This document shows, in pieces, positions 43,835 to 51,297 of a DNA stretch of 64,000 nucleotides. The DNA is from DATKYQ01 sp035528415. GTDB lineage: Bacteria; Myxococcota; B64-G9. The stretch is from the NCBI GenBank assembly GCA_035528415.1, contig DATKYQ010000058.1, forward strand, positions 1 through 64,000, written 5' to 3'. The notes beneath the pieces were generated by a model. The model was given only the letters and a program-made list of their open reading frames with translations. It made no database searches and was not told where the DNA came from. Each line of letters begins with the position of its first letter. The stretch's first letter is position 1. Made by a program: the position numbers and the translations under genes.

Positions 43835-43862
43835 TTGACCCGGCCGGCGCGGCCGGAATAAT
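43835..43862 (+). promoter_or_regulatory. promoter of the YbgC-like gene
   Basis: TTGACC at 43835-43840, 16 bases, then AATAAT at 43857-43862. The start codon is 20 bases further on at 43882. The -35 is back to back with that of the VWA-cluster promoter, so the two may share regulation. Confidence 0.45.
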
Positions 43863-43881
43863 CTCGCCGCTGGAGGTCAAC

Positions 43882-44268
43882 ATGAAATCACATGAGCTCG
43901 CCGTCAGGGTTTACCTCGAGGACACCGACGCCCAGGGCGTAGTCTATCACGCCAACTACCTTAAGTTTTTCGAGCGCGGCCGGGATGAGTTGTTGCGCGC
44001 GCAGAATCCAAACATGGTCGGCACGGATCTTGGAGAGAACCTCTTCGTGGTGCATGAGATGAACATCAAGTACCTGCAAGCGGCGCGCCTGGCGGACAGC
44101 TTGATCGTCCGGACGATCTGTCAGCGTAGCTCGGATTACCGCTTGAGTTTCGACCAGCAGATTCGCCGCAAGGGAGAAGACGCCATTCTGGTAAAAGCCG
44201 ATGTTCAGGTTGTCTGTGTCGATCGCGCAGGCAACCTGGTGGAACTGCCGCAAAACTTGTTTGCCTGA
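43882..44268 (+). CDS. ybgC: YbgC-like acyl-CoA thioesterase (hot-dog fold)
   Basis: 128 residues from ATG at 43882, 5 bases after GGAGG; the frame open from 43810 covers promoter sequence. The active-site stretch YLEDTDAQGVVYHANYLKFF carries Asp 16, aligned with the catalytic Asp of E. coli YbgC (EDTDAGGVVYHA). The length is normal for the family, which hydrolyses short-chain or malonyl-type acyl-CoA and is often linked to tol-pal genes. No tol-pal gene is nearby. Confidence 0.88.
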   Translation: MKSHELAVRVYLEDTDAQGVVYHANYLKFFERGRDELLRAQNPNMVGTDLGENLFVVHEMNIKYLQAARLADSLIVRTICQRSSDYRLSFDQQIRRKGEDAILVKADVQVVCVDRAGNLVELPQNLFA

Positions 44269-44425
44269 CGGCCGGGAGCCGCTTGTCGTCTAATCGATCG
44301 AGCCGCGCGGGAGTCACCTGGTTTCCGGGCGGGGTCCAGCGGCAATCGATCTGCGGATTGAACTGCCCCACCGGGGGAATGTACTCGCAGTCCCCGACCA
44401 CCTGCTCGTCGATACACTTGGTCAT
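44269..44425 (-). pseudogene. possible remnant of an FG-GAP-type secreted protein gene
   Basis: On the minus strand about 50 codons read MTKCIDEQVVGDCEYIPPVG and then QFNPQIDCRWTPPGNQVTP. This resembles the C-x-Y-x-PP-x-x-x-F-x-P-x-x-x-W-x-W stretch near the N-terminus of deltaproteobacterial FG-GAP proteins, as I recall them. The frame then runs antisense into the YbgC gene. There is no signal peptide, so if real it is a truncated fragment. The rest of this 291-base gap holds the lipoprotein promoter. Confidence 0.25.
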
Positions 44426-44499
44426 GAAGCACCTCGCCGCTATCATTGCATTGGTTTATCCTATGCCCTCCCGGATGAGAGCGTCAATTGACTCGACAC

Positions 44500-44528
44500 T
44501 TGACGCCATCCGGCTAGATGGGTAAAGT
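44500..44528 (+). promoter_or_regulatory. promoter of the Cys-rich lipoprotein gene
   Basis: TTGACG at 44500-44505, 17 bases, then TAAAGT at 44523-44528. The ATG at 44560 is preceded by GGAGGAG at 44547-44553. Confidence 0.5.
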
Positions 44529-44559
44529 GCTGTTGATTCATGCATTGGAGGAGCGGGAA

Positions 44560-45138
44560 ATGAAAAATGCTTGGCTCTCGTTTTCCGGGTGTCTCGTGAT
44601 CGCGGCCTTGGCCGGCTGTGGAGATCTTCCCACCAGGATCGGAGATGTTTGCCAAACCGACGAGCACTGCGGCAGCGGCGGGCAGAACCTCGCCGTGACT
44701 TGCGATCACAGTATGCCGGGCGGTTCGTGCACGGTAAGAGAGTGCACGCCCGACGACCCGGACTCCCTCGACATTGCAGAAGACGAGACCAGTTGTCCCA
44801 CTGGTTCCCGCTGCGTACTCGAGCTGGCGCGCACGACAAACAAGTGCCTGGGTGCTGCTGAGACACGCCTGGTCTGCCGGCGGTCGTGCGAGCAGCAGAG
44901 TGATTGCGGCGAAACCATCCTGTGCGGCGTAAGCTGCGAGATGGTGGACAACCAGGAAGTCTGCCACGAGGAGTGCAAGAACAGGATGATGTGCGTGCCC
45001 TTCTGGAGCCACCTGCCCGACTACGAGAATTGGCCGGACACGACACGCAAGGGCGACGCCCAGGAAGCCGCCGAGAACCCGCCGCGCGCCTGTGTCCTCT
45101 ACGGGGCCGACTGCGTCTACCAGGAACCGAAAGAATAA
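44560..45138 (+). CDS. Cys-rich lipoprotein
   Basis: 192 residues; GGAGGAG lies 6 bases before the ATG. The signal peptide ends in lipobox LAGC (near residue 20). The mature part contains roughly twenty Cys, including GDVCQTDEHCGSGG and CRRSCEQQSDCGE, spaced as in the disulfide-rich surface proteins typical of Myxococcota. No enzyme motif is visible. The end is charged and lacks Cys only in the last six residues. It is convergent with the Ig-type membrane protein gene, 2 bases apart. Confidence 0.75.
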   Translation: MKNAWLSFSGCLVIAALAGCGDLPTRIGDVCQTDEHCGSGGQNLAVTCDHSMPGGSCTVRECTPDDPDSLDIAEDETSCPTGSRCVLELARTTNKCLGAAETRLVCRRSCEQQSDCGETILCGVSCEMVDNQEVCHEECKNRMMCVPFWSHLPDYENWPDTTRKGDAQEAAENPPRACVLYGADCVYQEPKE

Positions 45139-45140
45139 GT

Positions 45141-46637
45141 TCAGAGCAGCCCGGACGCCGACCACCACAACCAGAACCAGCCTCCCGCAAGGACCAGTCC
45201 CAGGACGGCGCCGGCCAAAAGAGCCGCCTTGCGCGCCTTATGGCGCTGAAGTACAGACGCCCCGCCCAGGCCCCTGAGCAGCATTCCAATCACCACAAGC
45301 CAGGCGACGGCCGACAACAGGCCGACCATCCACAACCCGAGCATGATCACCCGGCGTCGGTGTCGCCCGACCGTCTTCTTCTCGCTCGCCTGCCCGTCGA
45401 TCAGGCGCGGCAGCGGTCCGTCGGGAGGCGCGACCCTGGACAGCAGGGCTCGCAAAAATGCCCGACCGACCGGCCGCTTGTCTGACATGCCCACTTCGTC
45501 CCAGAAGCCCGGCCCGGCCGGAAGATCCATAAGCCGGCGAAGCGCCTGCCCGGGTTGCGGCCGGCCGTCCCTACCCACCATGACGGCCGCATCGCGAACC
45601 GCCGGCCCATCCCCGAAGGGATCCAGGCGCGCACGGATCGCAAGCGGCCCGTCGATACCGGCCGGAACCGCAAAACTTGCCCGCGCCCGACCGTCGTGCG
45701 CCGTCGCTCGTGTCGAGTAGCAAAGGCCGCCCCTCCACCAGGCATCGAGGTAAATGGGGGCCGAGCTGGAGATAGTCCGCATCTCGACCGTCAGCTCTTC
45801 GCCCGTAGCGACCAGCGGATCGGATAGTGCCATGTCGATCTGCGCCGGGGTGCGCTCGAGCATCACTCCACCTGCGAGGTTTCCCGCGTCGCCTTGGAAA
45901 GACAGCCTGAGCCGATCCGGGCGCTCGGCGAGCGTGACCTCGACGAAGCCCTGGGTATCGGTTTGACGTCCTTGGGCGTCATCCAGCCCGAACAGCCCCC
46001 GCAGCGGGCGGCCCGCCCGGTCGATGATCCTGACCAGCATGCGAGACGGGAGACTGCTCGAAAACCGGCCGCCGGCGGGAAACAGTACGATCCGGGCGGG
46101 CTCGTCCGCGGCGGGTGCTGCTCCCTGTTCGCCGTGCGCAAGCGCGGGACCGCTCCGCAACAGGACCGGGGCCTTGGGCAACCCAAGCGAGGGCGGCACC
46201 AGCCGCAGCCTGGAGGCGGCCCGGGGATCGAGCATCACATCCGCCGAAAGCTCGGCAGCTCCACGGTCGGTCTCGATCTCGAGTGTCAATTTGGCCCCGC
46301 CGGGAGGCCAGCCGGGCAACCTGACGTTGAGATCGACAAGCGACCCGCCCGGGGTGGTACGCGACAGCATCTTGTGTAGACCCGATTTTCGGGAGAGGCT
46401 CATCTCGACCCGCTCGACGGTCAGCGGGCGCCCTTGCAAGAAATCCCAGGCGATAAGGCGAAAGGCTGCCGGACCGCCGGCTGTGAGCGTTTTTTCCCCG
46501 AGCAGGCTTATCGCCTTGCGCGGCCTGAGCCTGCGGCCATGCAAGACGATCGCGTAACCCGCAAACAGCAGCAAGCCCAGCCCAAAAAGAGCCATGAGCT
46601 TGTTTGTGCGACCGCCTGTAGAAGTTGTTTCAGTCAT
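45141..46637 (-). CDS. membrane protein with Ig-like domains
   Basis: The start is ATG at 46637 (MTETTSTGGRTNKLMALFGL), overlapping the outer-membrane gene by 8 bases; the frame open from 46943 shadows that gene. 498 residues: one N-terminal membrane helix (about 15-32), a large extracytoplasmic region of beta-sandwich character (SLVDLNVRLPGWPPGGAKLT, then VRIIDRAGRPLRGLFGL, like CARDB/big-Ig modules), and two C-terminal helices (MLGLWMVGLLSAVAWLVVIG and AALLAGAVLGLVLAGGWFWL). No catalytic motif is evident. It is the last gene of a four-gene overlapping chain led by a winged-helix regulator. Confidence 0.65.
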   Translation of the reverse strand: MTETTSTGGRTNKLMALFGLGLLLFAGYAIVLHGRRLRPRKAISLLGEKTLTAGGPAAFRLIAWDFLQGRPLTVERVEMSLSRKSGLHKMLSRTTPGGSLVDLNVRLPGWPPGGAKLTLEIETDRGAAELSADVMLDPRAASRLRLVPPSLGLPKAPVLLRSGPALAHGEQGAAPAADEPARIVLFPAGGRFSSSLPSRMLVRIIDRAGRPLRGLFGLDDAQGRQTDTQGFVEVTLAERPDRLRLSFQGDAGNLAGGVMLERTPAQIDMALSDPLVATGEELTVEMRTISSSAPIYLDAWWRGGLCYSTRATAHDGRARASFAVPAGIDGPLAIRARLDPFGDGPAVRDAAVMVGRDGRPQPGQALRRLMDLPAGPGFWDEVGMSDKRPVGRAFLRALLSRVAPPDGPLPRLIDGQASEKKTVGRHRRRVIMLGLWMVGLLSAVAWLVVIGMLLRGLGGASVLQRHKARKAALLAGAVLGLVLAGGWFWLWWSASGLL

Positions 46638-47283
46638 GCAAAACGCCCGGCACGCCCCCGCCGGCCGGAACCAGGTAGATGAAGCCGAAAAACACACCCA
46701 CCCCGCCGGAGTTGTATTCCTGACCGCCGAACTGCACCATGGCCCGGTTGTAGCGTCCCTCGACCAGTAAAGCCCAGCGCTGGTCGACCTGCCAACTGAA
46801 GCCCAGCATGCCGCCCAGGCTGATCGAGGTGCCCTCGAGATAATCCTGCACCGATCCGTAAGTCGTGCCGAGCAGATCGTCCCCCCACATGGCGGTGAAC
46901 CAGACTCCCGTGGTGGCGCCCATGTACATTCCCAGGCTCTCACTCAGGCGCGGGGTGAACAGGAATGCCAGCGAGAGATGCGAGGCCATCAGGCCGGCGC
47001 CCCGGAAGCTCTCGCGATCGGGGTTGCTGATCTTGGTAAGACCCAGCCCCAGGTCGATTCTGGTTGTGAACCAGGGATCGATGCGGTATCCGGCGCGAAA
47101 CTCCAGCATGGGAAACAGGGCCAGCGAGTCGTGTTTTCCGGTGAAGTGCTGCCCGATGACGGCGCCAATGAAAGCATTGTACCCGGTGTTCATCTCGGCG
47201 GCACGGGTCTGTGCCGCAAACATGCATGACAAGGTTACTAGCCAAACAAAGGGGGTCTTCATTCCCTGAATACATTTGTTCAT
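46630..47283 (-). CDS. outer-membrane beta-barrel protein
   Basis: 217 residues. The ATG at 47283 overlaps the stop of the nucleotidyltransferase gene (ATGA); ATG at 47262 (MKTPFVWLVTLSCMF) is an alternative start. A signal peptide precedes mature beta-strands with alternating aromatic and Gly residues (FRAGYRIDPWFTTRIDLGLG, then LSLGGMLGFSWQVDQRW), ending in a Phe/Tyr/Leu-rich strand. It is of the OmpW/opacity-like barrel type, 8 to 10 strands by rough count. The function is unknown; its place within the regulator/NTase operon is striking. Confidence 0.65.
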   Translation of the reverse strand: MNKCIQGMKTPFVWLVTLSCMFAAQTRAAEMNTGYNAFIGAVIGQHFTGKHDSLALFPMLEFRAGYRIDPWFTTRIDLGLGLTKISNPDRESFRGAGLMASHLSLAFLFTPRLSESLGMYMGATTGVWFTAMWGDDLLGTTYGSVQDYLEGTSISLGGMLGFSWQVDQRWALLVEGRYNRAMVQFGGQEYNSGGVGVFFGFIYLVPAGGGVPGVLHD

Positions 47284-47834
47284 ACGTTAAGTTTTTCCGC
47301 CGCTTCACAGGCTTTGTCGCCGCCGAACACGCGCTCTATCACAACCAGGAACTTGAGTTTCAGTGTCTCGGGGCGACCGATGGCTTGTCCCATCTCCTTC
47401 TGAAACCTATTCACCAGTATTTCGTAGTCCAGACCGACGTTGCCGGCAATCTCGGCGATCGTCTCGATGTCGTGTTCATCGCCTCGAACAATCTTCATCA
47501 AGGCCAAGTCGTGCTTCTCTGGAACAAATATTTGCAGCCGCTTGATTCCGTCGATCTTCAACGGCTGCAAACGATCCTCGTAATCACAAGGAGGATCCGC
47601 AATCCCCGCCGCCCCGACGGGAACATTCAAGCCGGTCTCTTTCCTTGCGACTTGGCAGGCCTGACTGATTTCACTTGTGTCGTTGATCGTGTCGATATCA
47701 AGGGAATGTCGATCAACCTTGTATGCCAAGGCTGCCGCGCACCCTCCAATGATTATCATCGTAAAATCATTTTCCAAATTGCGATCGATCGCTTCAAGGA
47801 ATGTCTTCAGTTCGGCTGGGCTGTATTTTTTCAC
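47280..47834 (-). CDS. nucleotidyltransferase-fold protein (DUF6036/AbiEii-like)
   Basis: 184 residues starting with GTG that overlaps the upstream stop (GTGA). The core motif is IIIGGCAAALAYKVDRHSLD plus ID: it fits the GG-x(8-10)-[ST]xDID signature of the MNT/AbiEii nucleotidyltransferase family, with both Asp present. Later EKHDLALMKIVRGDEHDIET resembles the DUF6036 pattern. Relatives act as toxins or as antitoxins that modify tRNA or proteins. It is paired with a winged-helix regulator, as in AbiE-type modules. Confidence 0.75.
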   Translation of the reverse strand: MKKYSPAELKTFLEAIDRNLENDFTMIIIGGCAAALAYKVDRHSLDIDTINDTSEISQACQVARKETGLNVPVGAAGIADPPCDYEDRLQPLKIDGIKRLQIFVPEKHDLALMKIVRGDEHDIETIAEIAGNVGLDYEILVNRFQKEMGQAIGRPETLKLKFLVVIERVFGGDKACEAAEKLNV

Positions 47835-48607
47835 TGGTTCACACTTGTTCCGACGTGCTTTTCAAAAAAGGATCTGAATGATTCCAAGGGCATGTTGATA
47901 ATATAGTTCCAGCTGCCGGCAATTTCCGGGGTGTTAATCTTCGCAAGTCTTTCGTAAAATTCGCCTGACCGTGTCTGAAAGAAATTACGCTGTTTACGCT
48001 CGCGCCCATCGTGCAACGAAGAGGCCATCGTCTTCAGGTCATCCCTGCCGGAGAGTTGACCCGCAAGCTGCAGAAAGAAGCCGAGTGCCCGTAACTCACG
48101 AAGCTCCCTCGACCTGCCAAGCAAATCATTCCAGTCGAGTTCATCACAAAGCTTGTAAACCAAAACAGGCAGAGCCTTTGCCAGGCTCGGATCGCGGTGC
48201 GCCAGAACGAGCGCGCGAGCCAACGCCTCTTCCGGATTCATTTTATCTCGCGCCGACAGCGATCTGCCCGAGAGTGGCAGACCAAGCCACTTGAGATTTT
48301 TCATCACTCGATCATGCTCCTCTCGATCGTTCTGCCCCCGCATCGGAGTCTGTATAGCTGTCGCCAGCAATTCGGACAACAATCCTCCCAGATGATGATC
48401 CCGGTTGGCGCGGTAAACGACCTTCTTGCCCATGCGCACGGAAACTGCAAGTCCGGCGGCCTGCATTTCCTCAAGCTCTCGATGCACAGCCGAGAATGAC
48501 AGCCCTGCCCGTCGTGCCAAATCGCTAACGCAACCAGAGAGATTGTCCCGCCACAACAGAAGCAGCAGACCGCGACGCGCGTTCGACCTGACTAGATACT
48601 CAAGCAT
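47831..48607 (-). CDS. winged-helix (ArsR-like) regulator
   Basis: 258 residues; AAGGGATGA precedes the ATG at 48607. Residues 1-75 form a winged helix-turn-helix (LARRAGLSFSAVHRELEEMQ, then GLAVSVRMGKKVVYRANRDH). The remainder is helical with no family I recognise. It heads a four-gene overlapping chain. The promoter upstream contains a 14-bp palindrome inside the spacer, ideal for autorepression. Together with the NTase it resembles a toxin-antitoxin or defence pair. Confidence 0.75.
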   Translation of the reverse strand: MLEYLVRSNARRGLLLLLWRDNLSGCVSDLARRAGLSFSAVHRELEEMQAAGLAVSVRMGKKVVYRANRDHHLGGLLSELLATAIQTPMRGQNDREEHDRVMKNLKWLGLPLSGRSLSARDKMNPEEALARALVLAHRDPSLAKALPVLVYKLCDELDWNDLLGRSRELRELRALGFFLQLAGQLSGRDDLKTMASSLHDGRERKQRNFFQTRSGEFYERLAKINTPEIAGSWNYIINMPLESFRSFFEKHVGTSVNQ

Positions 48608-48644
48608 TTTTCATCCCTTACCGGCCCGACTCTTGCTACGAGAC

Positions 48645-48673
48645 AATGTATCTAATTTATCGATAAATGTCAA
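48645..48673 (-). promoter_or_regulatory. promoter of the winged-helix/NTase operon
   Basis: On the minus strand perfect TTGACA (48673-48668), exactly 17 bases, then TACATT (48650-48645). The palindrome at 48655-48668 lies in the spacer. Confidence 0.65.
48655..48668. promoter_or_regulatory. 14-bp palindromic operator
   Basis: ATTTATCGATAAAT is a perfect inverted repeat lying between the -35 and -10 boxes of the operon and touching the -35. A dimeric regulator bound here would block RNA polymerase; the winged-helix protein encoded just downstream is the obvious candidate. Confidence 0.55.
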
Positions 48674-48717
48674 CACTGGGGTTGCACCATCGATCCAAAC
48701 CGTGTCGTCTGCAACTG

Positions 48718-48746
48718 TTGCCATTCAACCAGCTTCCGGGGATACT
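48718..48746 (+). promoter_or_regulatory. possible promoter of the TerB-like gene
   Basis: TTGCCA at 48718-48723, 17 bases, then GATACT at 48741-48746. The ATG at 48797 follows GGAGG by 6 bases. Confidence 0.35.
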
Positions 48747-48796
48747 GTCCATGGTACCATTGCAAACCAGGTGCCGCAGAAACCGCGGAGGCCTGT

Positions 48797-49321
48797 ATGT
48801 CTATTCTGGATTTTCTAGGACTTGGAAAAACCGACAAGCCTGAAGAGGCAGGCGCCGCGACGGATACCATCCGCAGGATCGTATCGAAGCTCGACAAACT
48901 CGAGCCGCAACGAGCGCGCTATATCGCCTCGTTCGCCTACCTGCTATCGCGCGTGGCCAACGCCGATCTGGACACCAGCCCCGAGGAGATCGGAACCATG
49001 GAGCACATCGTCTCGGAGTTTGGCGGCCTCGGCCGCGACCAGGCCATCCTGGTGGTGCAGATGGCCAAGACCCACGCCCGGCTCTTCGGCGGAACCGAGA
49101 ACTTCTTAGTAACCCGCGAGTTCGAGGGGCTGGCGACCCCGGAGCAGAAACTGGCTCTCTTGCGCTGCCTGTTCGCCGTCTCGGCAGCCGACGAGTCGAT
49201 TTCTGAGGTTGAAGACAACGAGATCCGCCGGATAGCGTCCGAGCTGAATGTCGATAAGCGCGACTACACCGGGCTCAAGGCCGAGTTCAAGGACTACCTG
49301 GCGGTGCTAAAGACTTCCTAA
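48797..49321 (+). CDS. TerB-like protein
   Basis: 174 residues. The central 110 residues fit the TerB helical fold: YLLSRVANADLDTSPEEIGT, then LLRCLFAVSAADESISEVED and a final ELNV. In that family the DxxxxxxE segments bind metal. TerB domains occur in tellurite-resistance and phage-defence or stress modules and as solitary proteins. GGAGG lies 6 bases before the ATG. The next gene begins 67 bases after the stop and may be co-transcribed. Confidence 0.8.
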   Translation: MSILDFLGLGKTDKPEEAGAATDTIRRIVSKLDKLEPQRARYIASFAYLLSRVANADLDTSPEEIGTMEHIVSEFGGLGRDQAILVVQMAKTHARLFGGTENFLVTREFEGLATPEQKLALLRCLFAVSAADESISEVEDNEIRRIASELNVDKRDYTGLKAEFKDYLAVLKTS

Positions 49322-49388
49322 CATATGTCTGGAAATCTTCCCTCCGGCTGCGCTATGCTTTGTCTCGCCCCGGGGAGGAGGGCCTAGC

Positions 49389-51137
49389 GTGGCGCAGCTT
49401 TACATCGAGCCAGAACACGTGTTGGCCGGCCTTGCGTACGCCGACCGCGGGAGCCTGTCTACCCTGATTGCCCTTTATGAGGAAACCTATCTGCAGAAAC
49501 TCGTAGTCGACATGCTCAAGGACGCCGGCTCCTGGGTGGCCAAGAAGATCAAGGACAAGCTCGTATCGGAATCCGGCGAAGACAGCGACCTGAAGAAGGA
49601 AGAACGTAAGAAGGCCTTCGAGCGCAGGCTGGCCGAAAAGAGCCAATCATTGCAGGACGAACAGGTCGCCACCGAGTCGCTGCGCCTGCGGCTCTGGATG
49701 CACCTCAGGAACGGGCTGGGGTTGCCGGCCGACCTGGCTTTCTTCCGCGTGGAGAGCCACGAGTTGATCGACGATATTTCCAGGCGCACTCAAGAGATTT
49801 TCGCCAAGCAACTCGACGACGAGGACGCCCGCAAGCTGAAGTTCTTCTCGAAGGAGTACTGGAAGGACTACGCCAAGGTGCGTCTCAACCCGTTCACTCA
49901 CAAGACCGTCAACGATCCCACCTTCTCCGATGTGATCAAGCTGAACACGCTGAGCATCATCGCCGCGGCGGCCGAGCGCGGCACGCTGCCGGGCGAACTG
50001 CAGGCCGAGTTGACGCACAAGGTCGGCGAACTGGTCGACGGTCTGGACGAGGGCAGCCGCAGGCAGCTCCTGTCCCAGTTCGAGACCGAAGAGGTCACCG
50101 AGTCGTCCGCAATGAAGATCCTGCTCGGCGCCCGGGGACTGTTCAGTCTCGGCCTGGGCAAGGAACTGGCCGGGCTGGCCGCCTACATACTGGTGGCCAA
50201 CTCCTCGGCGCTGGTGCCGCTTCTGGGCGGCAGCGCATTGATCGGCACGACCACCGTGCTGGCCAACCCGCTCTTCGTGGTTCCGGTGATGCTGCTGGGT
50301 AGCGTCTTCATGGCCCGTAACATGAAAAAGCGCGTCCGCGAGGCATTCGGGATAGCGGTCTGCACGGTGCTGGTCTTGAGGGCCATCTCGGAGCAGCGCA
50401 TCGGCACCGAGCCGATCCTGAAGGTCTTCAGGAATCTGCCGGCGCATCTGCCCAAGGACATCCTGCGCACCTGTAACGATATGATCCGCAGCAGGCAGGC
50501 CGAACAGCAGGCGCCCGCCGAGCCTTCGGGCAAGGGCACGCTGAAGAAGGCCGCAAGGTTATTGGGCCGCTGGGCAAAAGATGGTTTCGGGTCCGACGAC
50601 TACCCCGACGCCCTTGAATACCTGGAACGCTACAATGCCATCAAGGCCTCGAGCGAGAGCCGCCTGATGGAAAAGGCCGAGGCCAAGGTCGTGGCCACCT
50701 TCAGGGCCAATCGGCTGGATTCGAGGCTGCGCGAGATAGACAGCCTGCTTGATCAGTTGGCGACCGGCGAGGAGCGGCCGGACCGTCCTACCGCCGTTTC
50801 GCTGGACGAAGAGGCCTTCGCCGGGGAGGACACCCAACCCGACCCGCCTGCTCAGATAATTCCCGAGCCCGACCCGGCCTCGCTGGATCCCGATCGGGTT
50901 CTTACCGATGACGAGCTGTCGGAGTCGCCCACCCGCGATCTCAAGGCCGTGCCGCGCGCCGCGGCTGTGGCAGAGGCCGCGCTCAGCGACACATCTCACA
51001 AGAGAACGGTCATGGCCGCACCGCCGCCTAAACTGCTCTCGCTGGACGGCGACGGCGAAAGTGAGATCTCCGCAGACCACAGGCTGACGATCCAGGGCAA
51101 AGCGCTCATCGATCCGGGTGATCCCGAAGACGAGTGA
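49389..51137 (+). CDS. protein with hydrophobic core, YaaW-like in part
   Basis: 582 residues starting with GTG after GGGAGGAGGG. The N-terminal 130 residues are helical and charged. Residues about 255-305 contain two hydrophobic segments (GLGKELAGLAAYILVANSSA, then TTTVLANPLFVVPVMLLGSV) like the membrane-inserting core of the YaaW/UPF0174 group. The C-terminal 200 residues are acidic and Pro-rich, probably disordered. The family match is weak. It sits between a TerB-like gene and recCBD. Confidence 0.5.
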   Translation: MAQLYIEPEHVLAGLAYADRGSLSTLIALYEETYLQKLVVDMLKDAGSWVAKKIKDKLVSESGEDSDLKKEERKKAFERRLAEKSQSLQDEQVATESLRLRLWMHLRNGLGLPADLAFFRVESHELIDDISRRTQEIFAKQLDDEDARKLKFFSKEYWKDYAKVRLNPFTHKTVNDPTFSDVIKLNTLSIIAAAAERGTLPGELQAELTHKVGELVDGLDEGSRRQLLSQFETEEVTESSAMKILLGARGLFSLGLGKELAGLAAYILVANSSALVPLLGGSALIGTTTVLANPLFVVPVMLLGSVFMARNMKKRVREAFGIAVCTVLVLRAISEQRIGTEPILKVFRNLPAHLPKDILRTCNDMIRSRQAEQQAPAEPSGKGTLKKAARLLGRWAKDGFGSDDYPDALEYLERYNAIKASSESRLMEKAEAKVVATFRANRLDSRLREIDSLLDQLATGEERPDRPTAVSLDEEAFAGEDTQPDPPAQIIPEPDPASLDPDRVLTDDELSESPTRDLKAVPRAAAVAEAALSDTSHKRTVMAAPPPKLLSLDGDGESEISADHRLTIQGKALIDPGDPEDE

Positions 51138-51297
51138 CCTTCAGCCGAAGAGGCTTTGCTCAAGCCAGCAACCTCCGCAGCTACAAGTCAGGTGCGAAAA
51201 TACAACCAATGAGTTTGCGAGTCAAACCACCGGGAGAGTGCTTCTATTTTGTACTTTCCGGGGCTAAGATCGGTTTTCCGGGAAGGGTGAGGTGAAG

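Noticed and set aside
49647..50447. 266-codon minus-strand frame
   Set aside because: Antisense to the hydrophobic-core protein; rich in His/Gln/Arg and without a start signal.
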